From assembly GCF_900103955.1 (NCBI RefSeq), contig NZ_FNIL01000012.1:1-64000 (forward strand): DNA of 64,000 nucleotides, given 5' to 3'. The position numbers and the translations under genes are program-made. Below are positions 50,973-59,860 of this stretch, piece after piece. The number at the start of each line of letters is the position of its first letter. The first letter of the stretch is position 1. The notes beneath the pieces were generated by a model, which saw only the letters and a list, made by a program, of their open reading frames with translations, ran no database searches and was not told the origin of the DNA. This DNA comes from Alkalicoccus daliensis (lineage in GTDB: Bacteria > Bacillota > Bacilli > Bacillales > Salisediminibacteriaceae).

Positions 50973-52493
50973 TTGTCTGAAAAACGTAGAGGTTTGTTTC
51001 AAAAGTTTCTGGATGGGATCGAATACACCGGAAATAAGCTGCCGCATCCAGTAACGATTTTTGCCATCCTTGCGCTGGCGGTAATCGGGCTTTCTGCAGT
51101 AGTTTCCAACTTGGGAGTGAGCGTCGAGCACCCGGGAGAAGAAGGCGAGATCGTTACCGTCACGAACCTGCTGAATGCAGAAGGGATACAATATCTTTTT
51201 TCCAGCATGGTCGATAACTTCATCGGTTTTGCTCCGCTCGGTGTAGTGCTGGCAACTATGCTCGGGATTGGTCTTGCAGAACGCACCGGGCTGATCAGTG
51301 CCTGCCTTCGCGGGTTTGTGCTTTCTATTCCGAAAGTATTGATTACCGCCGGGCTGGTATTTGCCGGAATCATGGCGAGTGTTGCTTCTGATGCAGGCTA
51401 TGTAGTGCTCCCACCGCTTGGGGCTGTTATCTTTGCGGCGCTGGGACGTCATCCGCTCGCAGGTCTCGCAGCAGCGTTCGCCGGAGTTTCTGCAGGATTC
51501 AGTGCGAATTTATTTTTATCCGCTACTGATCCCATGCTCGGGGAACTGACAATTTCTGCGGCGGCGATCATTGATCCTGCATATGCAGAAGGCATGAACA
51601 TTGCAATGAATTATTACTTCATTATTGCTTCTGTATTTCTCCTTACCTTTGTCGGTGCCTTTGTTACAGAAAAGGTAGTAGAACCTCGGCTGGGTGAATA
51701 TACTGGAGATTACCGCGAAGACCTGAAAGGGTTAAGTGCTGTGGAGAAAAAAGGACTTCTCTGGGCGGGAATTTCTTTCTTCACCGGTATCATTCTGTTT
51801 GCATTAACCATTGTTCCTGAAAATGGGGTATTGCGGGCAGAGGACGGACAGATTATCCAGTCACCATTTATGGATTCTCTTGTGCCAATTATTGCAATTC
51901 TCTTCTTCATTCCTGGTCTTGCTTATGGTATTGCTACTAAAAATATTAAAAACGATAAAGATGTAGCAAATCAGCTTTCTGATACGATGGCTGCCATGGG
52001 AATGTTTATTGTGCTTGCGTTTACAGCAGGTCAGTTTGTTGCTTACTTCGCTGAAACAAACATGGGGCTTGTACTCGGTGTTTACGGTGCAGAAGCACTT
52101 GAAGCGATGAATCTGACTGGTATCCCGCTTATATTAGGATTTATTCTTGTCGCTGGATTTATCAACCTGTTTATCGGGAGTGCCTCCGCCAAATGGGCAA
52201 TGATGGCACCTGTATTTGTTCCTATTATGATGCAGCTCGGCTACTCCCCGGAGCTCACACAGATGGCTTACCGGATTGCGGACTCTACGACAAACATCAT
52301 TACACCGTTGATGACATATTTTGCGATCATTATCGCTTTTGCTCAGAAATACGATAAGAAAATGGGAATTGGAACATTGATTTCTGTAATGTTCCCGTAC
52401 TCGATCTTCTTCACTATTATCTGGTCGATTATGCTGATTGTGTGGATGTTCTTCGGTCTGCCGCTCGGACCAGGCTCCCCGATTACCTATTAA
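50973..52493 (+). CDS. AbgT-family transporter
   Basis: The 506-residue membrane protein has about 11-13 hydrophobic segments and AbgT signatures. These include GNKLPHPVTIFAILALAVIG, MVDNFIGFAPLGVVLATMLG, ASDAGYVVLPPLGAVIFAAL and GSASAKWAMMAPVFVPIMMQ. The family imports p-aminobenzoyl-glutamate or exports sulfa drugs. The start is TTG at 50973 after ATGAGGGTTTCTT. No abgA/abgB hydrolase is adjacent. Confidence 0.9.
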   Translation: MSEKRRGLFQKFLDGIEYTGNKLPHPVTIFAILALAVIGLSAVVSNLGVSVEHPGEEGEIVTVTNLLNAEGIQYLFSSMVDNFIGFAPLGVVLATMLGIGLAERTGLISACLRGFVLSIPKVLITAGLVFAGIMASVASDAGYVVLPPLGAVIFAALGRHPLAGLAAAFAGVSAGFSANLFLSATDPMLGELTISAAAIIDPAYAEGMNIAMNYYFIIASVFLLTFVGAFVTEKVVEPRLGEYTGDYREDLKGLSAVEKKGLLWAGISFFTGIILFALTIVPENGVLRAEDGQIIQSPFMDSLVPIIAILFFIPGLAYGIATKNIKNDKDVANQLSDTMAAMGMFIVLAFTAGQFVAYFAETNMGLVLGVYGAEALEAMNLTGIPLILGFILVAGFINLFIGSASAKWAMMAPVFVPIMMQLGYSPELTQMAYRIADSTTNIITPLMTYFAIIIAFAQKYDKKMGIGTLISVMFPYSIFFTIIWSIMLIVWMFFGLPLGPGSPITY

Positions 52494-52570
52494 TATATGC
52501 GGTAGCACATCTGGTGATTATCCATTTATTTTTAGGTTAAATTGAAAATAAAAGTTCCGCTAAAAAGAAG

Positions 52571-52640
52571 TAATACTGCTGCTTCACTTTCGGAGAGGCT
52601 TACCCAAGGGCTTGTTCTCCTTCGTTACGCAGCAGTATTA
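52571..52640. mobile_element. 70-bp element with 12-bp perfect terminal inverted repeats
   Basis: TAATACTGCTGC at the left end and GCAGCAGTATTA at the right end are exact inverted repeats. The inside carries TTCACTTTCGGAGAGGCTTA and CCCAAGGGCTTG, shared with the copies at 1791, 38577 and 47586. It looks like a REP or MITE unit. As RNA it would fold into a long hairpin after the AbgT gene. Confidence 0.7.
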
Positions 52641-53632
52641 ATTTTCGTCTTTCATAGTGCAAAAATTATGCATGAGTGTCTCTGTTAAAGTCTGAGGCTC
52701 TTACGTGAAAAAAGTGAATTTATTTTATGGTTATTAATTTCCAGGTGTTCTTAAGCTCAAAAAGCCGTGACTAAAGGCTTGAACAGCTAAAAGTTAATTG
52801 ATTATAGTTAGGAAATTTGTTAAATAAACCTTAGTTTCACTAAGTTTGCGTAAGAGCCAAGTCTGATGTTGATATAAGAAAAGTACGCCTGCGGCTCCTT
52901 TTTCTGCGCTTGCCGCGGAGAAATCCTTCAGCTATCCCTTGGAAATAAGCAGGGGTCCGCACAGCCAATCCAAGTAAGACAAAGATCGACTTTCTTGGAT
53001 TCAAGATCCCGGCTGGCTTCCCACCTGCCTTACGAGGTCGTCTGCAGTTCGAGACGAACCTTCGATCTTCACGCTTTCTTTTTTCGCAGTCTCGAAATAC
53101 ACCTTACCACTGCGGAACGTCTTTTATTACGAGGAAAATATAATGGTAACTCTTCACTTCATAAAACTACAGTAACACTTTTCTAAAAGTAATAAAAAAG
53201 CAATGCAGCCTTTTACAAAAAAAGAGCGGCGCGCAACTGCCGAGAGGAAATAGGACGATTCGAAGATCCGGCTGCCGAAGGCAGACTAGCTGAGAAAGTC
53301 CCCTCCGGAAAGCGTGCAGTGGAAGCAAAGCGTCTTTCCGCTTTCCGCCAGCTGGAAAACTCTTTCTTTCGTTCTTAGATTGGAAACACGAGATTTTTTT
53401 GGATATATTGGCTAATCAACAAGCGTGATGCGATAAGCTCGATATGTTCAACCTTCCTGCTTGTCAGCAGGGAGGTTTTTACAAAATTTCTTGTAAAGGG
53501 TGTTTTCTCCCGGGTATGTTATGTATGATGGAGTTACAAAATCATTACAGCATTGAATCGTGTGATTTGTGACTATGTATTTACATCCTTTTCATGGGAT
53601 TTTCAGCTGACACAGTGAAAGGAGAGAAAGCA
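52641..53632. other. Long gene-free spacer with GC-rich repeat-like blocks
   Basis: No open frame with a ribosome site is seen. Blocks at about 52885-53100 and 53225-53370 are GC-richer, full of short inverted words (for example GCGTCTTTCCGCTTTCCGCC), and look like decayed repeats. A free-standing terminator lies at 53450. Confidence 0.5.
53450..53480 (+). terminator. Terminator without an obvious gene
   Basis: AACCTTCCTGC and GCAGGGAGGTT enclose a short loop and run into TTTTTAC. The nearest upstream gene on this strand ends almost 1 kb away, so it may close an unrecognised small RNA. Confidence 0.55.
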
Positions 53633-53779
53633 ATGAAGAAAGCCATTTATTATATCTGCGTGTGTATCTTCACGTTTTTCGCTTTGTTCTTTTTCTTTAT
53701 TGAAGAGGCCGAGGCCGATCGCAATCTCCTGGAAACTTTTGTGGAATCCAACTTTTGGACCCACGGAAAAAGTGCGTAA
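53633..53779 (+). CDS. Small membrane or secreted protein, 48 residues
   Basis: ATG 53633 follows AAAGGAGAGAAAGCA. The product starts MKKAIYYICVCIFTFFALFF, one strong hydrophobic segment, followed by FIEEAEADRNLLETFVESNF and a short tail. AEAD could be a signal peptidase site, leaving a peptide of about 20 residues; otherwise it is a single-span membrane protein. A terminator follows at once. No family recognised. Confidence 0.6.
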   Translation: MKKAIYYICVCIFTFFALFFFFIEEAEADRNLLETFVESNFWTHGKSA

Positions 53780-53813
53780 TTACAGCTGTCTAAAATTATT
53801 AATTACTAATATC

Positions 53814-53844
53814 GAAAAGGAGCCGCATCCCCGCGGCTCCTTTT
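53814..53844. terminator. Bidirectional terminator
   Basis: GAAAAGGAGCCGC and GCGGCTCCTTTTC form a 13-bp perfect stem between the small gene and the convergent floT. Confidence 0.9.
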
Positions 53845-53850
53845 CTCATA

Positions 53851-55404
53851 TTATTTCATATCATCCAGAGGATAATAGTCTTCCTCAACTTCAGGCGGTC
53901 CAAAGTCAAAATCCTCTTCTTCATCTGCCGGTTTCTTATCTGCAGAACCTGATAAATTCTCCAGCATCTTCTGCACGTCCAGTCCGGAAGCTGCTTTTAA
54001 ATTTTCCGGCAGCGTCGCCATGAGGTCTGTGACATAGCTGGACATTTTTCCAGCACCGCCGCCTTTTCCTCCGTTACTGCCGCCGGTATCCACGACTGTC
54101 ACTTTATCGATCGCACTTAATGGCGCTGAAATTTCTTTCGCGTAAGCCGGAAGCATTTCAAGGATCATGCTGAGTTTTGCAGCTTCTCCATAGTGCTCGT
54201 AAGCTTCTGCAAGCTTTCTTTTCGCATCTGCTTCCGCTTCCCCTTTTTGACGGATAACTTCTGCTTCCGCTTCCCCGCGCTGACGGGTAACACTTGCTTC
54301 TGCTTCCCCCCGGTAGCGTTCTGCATCTGCGTTTGCTTTTGCTTCCGCTTCAATCTGGTACTGAGAAGCTTCGGCTGCACGCATCTGCTGTACCTTGGAT
54401 GCTTCGGCACGCTGTTCCTGTTCGTAACGGTCTGCATCTGCTTTTTTACGAACTTCTGCGTCGTACTGCTTTTCCCGGCGGACAATCTCGCGCTCTTCCA
54501 GTTCAATCTGCCGGTCCCGCTCGATAATGCGGATCTGCATTTCCTCGGAAGTAACCTGCTGCTTCGATTTCGCTGTCTGCAGCTCATACGCCTGATCCGC
54601 TTCTGCTTTCGCCTGATCCTGCTCCCGCTTGTACTGGGCAACCTTTAAATCACGTTCCTTTTCAGAGTTCGCAATTTCCGTATCCCGGACAAGCTCCTGC
54701 GCTTTCGCTTCCTGCTCCGCACGGGCATTTTCAATCCGTGCTTCTTTTCTTCTCTCTGCTTCTGCAATTGCAGCATTACGCTTTACTTCTGCAATCCGCG
54801 GCTTACCTAGGGAATCCAGGTAACCTTCTGCATCTGTTACTTCCTGAAGCGTAAAGGATTTGATTTCCAGTCCCATTTTATTAAAATCCCGGGAAGCGAC
54901 AGACTGCACTTCCTGATTGAACCTCTCCCGGTTATTGTTTATGTCTTCTACACTCATCGAACCGAGAATTGAACGAAGATGACCGCGCAGTACATCCTGC
55001 ACTTCTTCTTCAAATTCTTCGGTCGGTTTTCCTAAGTACTGTTCTGCTGCTGTTGCAATTTCTTCCATTGTGGAGCCGACTTTAATAATCGCAACACCAT
55101 CTACGGAAACAGGCACACCCTGCTCTGTATAAGCGCCGCTTGTGCGTACGTCCAGTGAATAGTTCGCAAGGCTGAACTTTGCATACTGCTGAAACACAGG
55201 TACCACAAAAGTACCGCCGCCGCGGATGATCTTCATTTTTTTGCCATCGGAATCCTCCGAGATGTTCCGGCCTTTTCCTAAATAACTACCGGTAACAATC
55301 AATGCTTCGTTTGGCCCGGAAGTCTGGTAGCGCGTGAAATAGACACCGAGCAGCACAAGAAATACAGCTGCAATAACGATTGCTACAATAAATATCATTT
55401 CCAT
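53851..55404 (-). CDS. floT: Flotillin FloT
   Basis: The start is ATG 55404 (MEMIFIVAIVIAAVFLVLLG) after GGAGGAATTAATA, giving 517 residues. A hairpin-type membrane segment is followed by the SPFH domain (KFSLANYSLDVRTSGAYTEQ). A long coiled coil rich in Ala/Glu repeats (RGEAEAEVIRQKGEAEADAK) follows. Flotillin scaffolds membrane microdomains. It forms a unit with the NfeD protein upstream, as yuaF-floT in B. subtilis. Confidence 0.95.
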   Translation of the reverse strand: MEMIFIVAIVIAAVFLVLLGVYFTRYQTSGPNEALIVTGSYLGKGRNISEDSDGKKMKIIRGGGTFVVPVFQQYAKFSLANYSLDVRTSGAYTEQGVPVSVDGVAIIKVGSTMEEIATAAEQYLGKPTEEFEEEVQDVLRGHLRSILGSMSVEDINNNRERFNQEVQSVASRDFNKMGLEIKSFTLQEVTDAEGYLDSLGKPRIAEVKRNAAIAEAERRKEARIENARAEQEAKAQELVRDTEIANSEKERDLKVAQYKREQDQAKAEADQAYELQTAKSKQQVTSEEMQIRIIERDRQIELEEREIVRREKQYDAEVRKKADADRYEQEQRAEASKVQQMRAAEASQYQIEAEAKANADAERYRGEAEASVTRQRGEAEAEVIRQKGEAEADAKRKLAEAYEHYGEAAKLSMILEMLPAYAKEISAPLSAIDKVTVVDTGGSNGGKGGGAGKMSSYVTDLMATLPENLKAASGLDVQKMLENLSGSADKKPADEEEDFDFGPPEVEEDYYPLDDMK

Positions 55405-55440
55405 TATTAATTCCTCCATTGCTTTGTTTTAAATTGTTTT

Positions 55441-55971
55441 TTACACTTCATACTCTGAAACGAGCAGCACTCCTTCTTCATCGATATCCACGATCAGTAC
55501 GAAACGCCCCTCTTTTAACGGTTCTCCATCGAAGCTTTTTGCAGGCTTACTGACTGTTCCGTGCGTCCTGCGGATAATTACTTCGCCAAATCCATCTGCC
55601 GGGATTGAAGTATACACTTCCCCGACCCTTCCCTTTAAATCCTGAATAGATGAAGACATACTTTTTTCCGTGCGTTTCAGCGGCAGGATAATATAAAAAT
55701 TTACAAGTACAATAATGACTGCGGAGAGAAGCAGATTCACTATGATTAACAGTCCGCTGGAGACTAGCCCGAGTACTTCTCCGATGTACCCCAGTCCGCC
55801 AAAAAGCGTGATGAAACCAATAATCGTAATTGGATTGACGATTCCATCGCCAGCAATGTCAAATAGCCCTTCTAATAATTCACCAACAAATATGTATAAA
55901 AATGTTAGAAAGACGCCGCTGACCAGGATGAAAAGGTACATCGCTGTGATCGGCATGCCGAATACTTCCAC
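55441..55971 (-). CDS. NfeD-family membrane protein (YuaF-like)
   Basis: The 176-residue protein starts with GTG after GGAGGGGGAAATA. Three to four membrane segments fill residues about 8-100, followed by an OB-fold domain (LKGRVGEVYTSIPADGFGEV to VLLVSEYEV). NfeD proteins pair with flotillins. It overlaps the upstream coiled-coil gene by one base and precedes floT by 36 bases. Confidence 0.88.
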   Translation of the reverse strand: MEVFGMPITAMYLFILVSGVFLTFLYIFVGELLEGLFDIAGDGIVNPITIIGFITLFGGLGYIGEVLGLVSSGLLIIVNLLLSAVIIVLVNFYIILPLKRTEKSMSSSIQDLKGRVGEVYTSIPADGFGEVIIRRTHGTVSKPAKSFDGEPLKEGRFVLIVDIDEEGVLLVSEYEV

Positions 55972-56462
55972 TATTTCCCCCTCCTTTCCTGCTTCAATTT
56001 CTCAAGCTCCTGCTCTACCGCGCTCTGCACGCGTTCCGCGGGAAAATTGAGCGTCTTCTGGTTTAAAGGAACCTCCTCTTTTACGCGATGTTCTTCATGA
56101 AAGTTTCGCCTTTCACTGCTTTTCCTGGAAAAAGTTTCTTCTTTTTCCAGCAGTATGCGCAGTTCTTTCAGCTGCTCCTCTGTTTTCTCTATTTCTCTCT
56201 CTGTCTCCTCTTCCTGCACCTTTAATTTTTCACGTTCCAGCAGGGCCCGCCGTGCAGCTTCTTCCTTTTCTTCCTCTAAGAAAGCTTTTGCTTTTGTTTT
56301 CTGTGCAGTAATTTTTTCCTGGAGTTCCTCTCTGTATTTTTCCAGTCTTTTCTGCGCTGCGAGCCGGCGGTTATATTCGATCCTTGCGTTAACTTCCGGC
56401 TCCTTGTTTTCTTCTTTCTCCCAGTCACGTTTTCTGCGGAATCTTTTCCACCAGGAAATCAT
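55971..56462 (-). CDS. Coiled-coil protein of the flotillin unit
   Basis: The 163-residue protein is nearly all Glu/Lys/Arg helices (RALLEREKLKVQEEETEREI, EQLKELRILLEKEE) with a basic start (MISWWKRFRRKRDWEKEE) that could bind the membrane surface. No known family. The one-base overlap with the NfeD gene implies coupled expression, so a role in microdomain assembly is possible but unproven. Confidence 0.65.
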   Translation of the reverse strand: MISWWKRFRRKRDWEKEENKEPEVNARIEYNRRLAAQKRLEKYREELQEKITAQKTKAKAFLEEEKEEAARRALLEREKLKVQEEETEREIEKTEEQLKELRILLEKEETFSRKSSERRNFHEEHRVKEEVPLNQKTLNFPAERVQSAVEQELEKLKQERRGK

Positions 56463-56633
56463 GCGTCCTCCCTCCCCTTTTGTCTTTCTCTCTATTGTAC
56501 CTCTTTCTTCACGTGCCAGTGAACTTAAAATGCAAAACTATTCCAATAAAGGGGAAAGCTGCACTTCCTGAAGCACATTGGAAATTGCAGCTGTCACTCT
56601 AAAACCGGTATTTCCCAGGAAATACTAAAGAAA

Positions 56634-56654
56634 CCTGCCAAAGTATAAGGCAGG
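56634..56654 (-). terminator. Terminator after the GH42 gene
   Basis: CCTGCC and GGCAGG arms enclose a nine-base loop, followed by TTTCTTT on the minus strand. Confidence 0.6.
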
Positions 56655-56661
56655 CTTCTTC

Positions 56662-58665
56662 CTAAGATTTATGCTGTTTTAAAATAATGCTCTGCAGCGG
56701 AGCGAGGGTAATCCGCCCTTTACAGTCCTTTTCTTTTCCGGCAGTGTCTTTCCATTTGCCGTCCGGCAGTTCTGCTTCTTCTTTTTTATCTATATTGTGA
56801 TTGAGTACAGCAAGGTATTTTGTATGTTTCGTTTCTCTCTGCACTAGTTCCACCTTGTTTCTTAACCTGGTAGTTTCGAGCCCTGCATTTTGGAAAATTT
56901 CTTCATACAATGGAAGCAGCAAGCCTCTTTCCAGACCGCAGCCGATATAATATACAGTCCCTTTCCCGAAGGAGTTTTTCGTCACCGCAGCTTTATCCTC
57001 AAACCATTTCCCTTCATATACTGCTAAAACTTCTGCTTCTGCCGGCTCAATATAGTCTGCCCAGACGCTTCCTGTTCCCGAACGGTTTTTCATAGGGCCT
57101 GCAGTTCCTTTTATCTGAGCCGTTCCGTCGCCGGGCAGCGCTTCATATTCATGTATTTCAATACCGCAGAGCGAAGCCAGTTCTCCCGGCAGAGTTTTTT
57201 CATGTACCGCATTATCTGAATTTTTTACACCAGTGCGGTAGGTGAAAATAATGGTCCCTCCTTTTTCAGCGAATGACTTTAGTTTTTCATTCAGCGCAGG
57301 CTTAGTCAGGAAATATACCGGTACGATGAGCACTTTATACGCTGACAGATTATCTTTTTCCTGAATCATGTCTGTGTGTATATTCAGCGCGTGCGCAGGT
57401 TCATAAAAGCGAAGCACTTCTTCTTCATAGGAAAATTGCGCTGACTGCGGCTGAATCTGCCAGGCCCATTCATTTTCCGGATTATGATAAAACCCCACCT
57501 CTGCCGGGAAATCACTTGCAATGTATTCATCCGCAAATGTTTGGAGGGAGGCTGTCATCTCTTTTAATTCGTTGTATTTCCTTCTCGGCATTCCATCGTG
57601 ATCAAGAATGCCCTGGCATAACTGCTCCGTTCCCCGCAGGGCCGCTCTCCAGCGGAAATACACGACTGCCTCTGCTCCCCTGGCAATCGCCTGATATGTC
57701 CAGAGCTTCAGATGCCCCGGCCGGGGAAGATAACCTGTCCGGTTATTGGATGGAGCACCAGAAAGCTCTTCTGTGACCCAGTAGCTTTTTCCCTGCTTTG
57801 TCCCCCGGCAGAGATCGTGTTTTCTGGCAGCTGCGGCCGGCTGCCTCGGCATCGTTACATCCGCAAGGACAGGATAGGTATGAAACGATGCCACGTCCAG
57901 TCCTTCTGCTATTTCCCGGTGCTCCTGCACAGTACCGCTGTATACCAAATTATGCGTAATAAACTGACGGCTGTCAGTCTGCTCCCGCAGCAGTCTCATC
58001 AGCTTATTATTAAAATTTGTATGTGTCTCTGCCCAAAAACGGTTAAAATCCAGCTGCATGGAAGGATTATCTTCCTGAGGTATCTCCGCAGGAACATGGA
58101 TCTGCTCCCACGCTGAGTAGGTCTGATTCCAGAAAACGGTGCCCCAATGCTCATTTAACTTTTCCAGCGTTTCATATTTTCGTTCCAGCCAGGATTGAAA
58201 AGCCACCTGGTCTTCCTTTCCATAACTCAGGTGTACAGTTTCATTTCCCAGCTGCCACCCAACTACCGACTCTTCACTACCGTAACGTTCTGCCAGTGCG
58301 GAAGCTGTTTTGCTGCAAAAATCTCGATAATTTCTGCTGTTTACCGTATAATGCCGTTGGGCGCCAAAGCCGGTTTTCCTTCCATCACTGGTTACAGGAA
58401 GGATATCCGGATATTGATGCAGCATCCAGGCAGGAGGCGCACTTATCGGGAGTTCAAGCACAATGTCCAGATCATAGGAGGATATTACCTTGATTACTTC
58501 ATCCAGCCAGCTGAAATCATACCTTCCTTCTTCCGGCTCAAGAATGCTCCAGGAAAATCCTCCAACCCTTACTAAATTCAACCCAGCTTCCTTCATCAGC
58601 TGAAGATCTGTCTCCCACCGTTCTCTCGGCCACTGCTCCGGATAATAATCCACGCCAAAGTACAT
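56662..58665 (-). CDS. Beta-galactosidase, GH42 family
   Basis: The 667-residue enzyme has the GH42 start YFGVDYYPEQWPRERWETDL and the acid/base Glu in VGWQLGNETV (E142). The likely nucleophile Glu lies in YWVTEELSGA (E299). A trimerisation-type middle domain and a C-terminal beta domain follow. It has no signal peptide, so it is cytoplasmic. It cleaves terminal beta-galactosides, often from plant galactans. No transporter or regulator is adjacent. Confidence 0.92.
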   Translation of the reverse strand: MYFGVDYYPEQWPRERWETDLQLMKEAGLNLVRVGGFSWSILEPEEGRYDFSWLDEVIKVISSYDLDIVLELPISAPPAWMLHQYPDILPVTSDGRKTGFGAQRHYTVNSRNYRDFCSKTASALAERYGSEESVVGWQLGNETVHLSYGKEDQVAFQSWLERKYETLEKLNEHWGTVFWNQTYSAWEQIHVPAEIPQEDNPSMQLDFNRFWAETHTNFNNKLMRLLREQTDSRQFITHNLVYSGTVQEHREIAEGLDVASFHTYPVLADVTMPRQPAAAARKHDLCRGTKQGKSYWVTEELSGAPSNNRTGYLPRPGHLKLWTYQAIARGAEAVVYFRWRAALRGTEQLCQGILDHDGMPRRKYNELKEMTASLQTFADEYIASDFPAEVGFYHNPENEWAWQIQPQSAQFSYEEEVLRFYEPAHALNIHTDMIQEKDNLSAYKVLIVPVYFLTKPALNEKLKSFAEKGGTIIFTYRTGVKNSDNAVHEKTLPGELASLCGIEIHEYEALPGDGTAQIKGTAGPMKNRSGTGSVWADYIEPAEAEVLAVYEGKWFEDKAAVTKNSFGKGTVYYIGCGLERGLLLPLYEEIFQNAGLETTRLRNKVELVQRETKHTKYLAVLNHNIDKKEEAELPDGKWKDTAGKEKDCKGRITLAPLQSIILKQHKS

Positions 58666-58839
58666 TATGTAACCACTCCTTTAATGGAAGTAAAATAAAA
58701 AATTCTGATTCCCGAAAAAGATAGGAAAAACACAAGAATTCCCGGACACAAGGGCAGTCTGGGAATTCTATACTTTCGAAAAAAATCATCCGATGCTTCT
58801 CTGAAATTCGGTTTCAGCCGGTTTCTTCAGCATCCTGCA

Positions 58840-59313
58840 TCAACTATCGGCGGCATCAATTTTCTTTTCAATATGATTTCCGAGCCTTGCCAGAATAATT
58901 GTTGCAATAACTGCTACGAGAACGAGGCCGTAAAATCCCGCCGCAATTCCAATACCGACGCCTCCCACAAAAAAGATCATCGCAGCAGACGTAAGTCCTG
59001 TCACGTTAAATCCATCTTTTAATATTACTCCCGCTCCTAAAAAGCCCAGTCCTGACACGATCTGCGCAGCTAAACGCATCGGATCCATCATAATGTTATC
59101 CGCTGATTCTGCAAAATGTGTCACGCTGTGTATGGAAACAAGCGTTATTAAGCAGCAGGAAGCACATACATACATATATGTTTTCATTCCTGCCGGTTTA
59201 CTTTTTGTGTAGCGGTCCATCCCAATGAGAAATCCAATAACAGCACTGCCCAGAATCTGCAGGATCATTTCAAAATAAGGAGTGACATATTGCAAACCGC
59301 TTAGTTCAAGCAT
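58840..59313 (-). CDS. MgtC/SapB-family membrane protein
   Basis: The 157-residue protein has four to five membrane segments and the MgtC core: AVIGFLIGMDRYTKSKPAGM, AAQIVSGLGFLGAGVILKDG and VTGLTSAAMIFFVGGVGIGI. The family is tied to magnesium limitation and to inhibition of ATP synthase. The short form, without the C-terminal ACT-like domain, matches SapB types. AGGAGCAGCAT precedes the ATG. Single gene. Confidence 0.9.
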   Translation of the reverse strand: MLELSGLQYVTPYFEMILQILGSAVIGFLIGMDRYTKSKPAGMKTYMYVCASCCLITLVSIHSVTHFAESADNIMMDPMRLAAQIVSGLGFLGAGVILKDGFNVTGLTSAAMIFFVGGVGIGIAAGFYGLVLVAVIATIILARLGNHIEKKIDAADS

Positions 59314-59456
59314 ATGCTGCTCCTTTCTGATTCCTTTTTTATATTACTATACCTGAATTATACATTATTTAAGCATATTTCCTGTGAATTTTTAAGTCTC
59401 ATATTTTCTTTCACTGTTTCTTTTTAGTATGATATAGATAAAGGAGGTGGCGAGTT

Positions 59457-59789
59457 ATGAGTGATGAAAAACAAGAACTGAAAGACCGGGTTATGGCAGA
59501 ACTCGAAAAAGTAGTTGATCCTGAGCTTGGCGTGGATATCGTTAATCTCGGTCTCATTTATGAGATTAAACTGGACGAGCAGGATAATGTAACAGTGTTA
59601 ATGACACTTACCTCCATGGGGTGTCCTCTCGCCGGAACCATTGTCAATGATATTAAAATGGCGTTAAGCGAGCTGCAGGAAATTGGTGAAATCGGCGAAG
59701 TGGAAGCTGAAATCACTTTCAGCCCGCCCTGGGATAAAAAAATGATGTCACGGTATGCAAAGCTGGCATTGGGTGTAGCTGACAATTAA
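59457..59789 (+). CDS. MIP18/SufT-type iron-sulfur assembly protein
   Basis: The 110-residue DUF59 protein contains VDPELGVDIVNLGLIYEIKL, MTLTSMGCPLAGTIVND with the conserved Cys, and VEAEITFSPPWDKKMMS. Such proteins help mature iron-sulfur proteins; similar ones occur as PaaD in phenylacetate operons. GGAGGTGGCGAGTT precedes the ATG. It stands alone with its own terminator. Confidence 0.92.
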   Translation: MSDEKQELKDRVMAELEKVVDPELGVDIVNLGLIYEIKLDEQDNVTVLMTLTSMGCPLAGTIVNDIKMALSELQEIGEIGEVEAEITFSPPWDKKMMSRYAKLALGVADN

Positions 59790-59800
59790 GGAAGAACGGC

Positions 59801-59838
59801 AAAAGCCGCTGTGTGATGGAAATCACGCAGCGGCTTTT
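59801..59838. terminator. Bidirectional terminator
   Basis: AAAAGCCGCTG and CAGCGGCTTTT form an 11-bp stem with TGTGAT/ATCACG continuing inside. It lies between two convergent genes. Confidence 0.9.
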
Positions 59839-59860
59839 CTATAATTTCGGGGGTTGCTTT

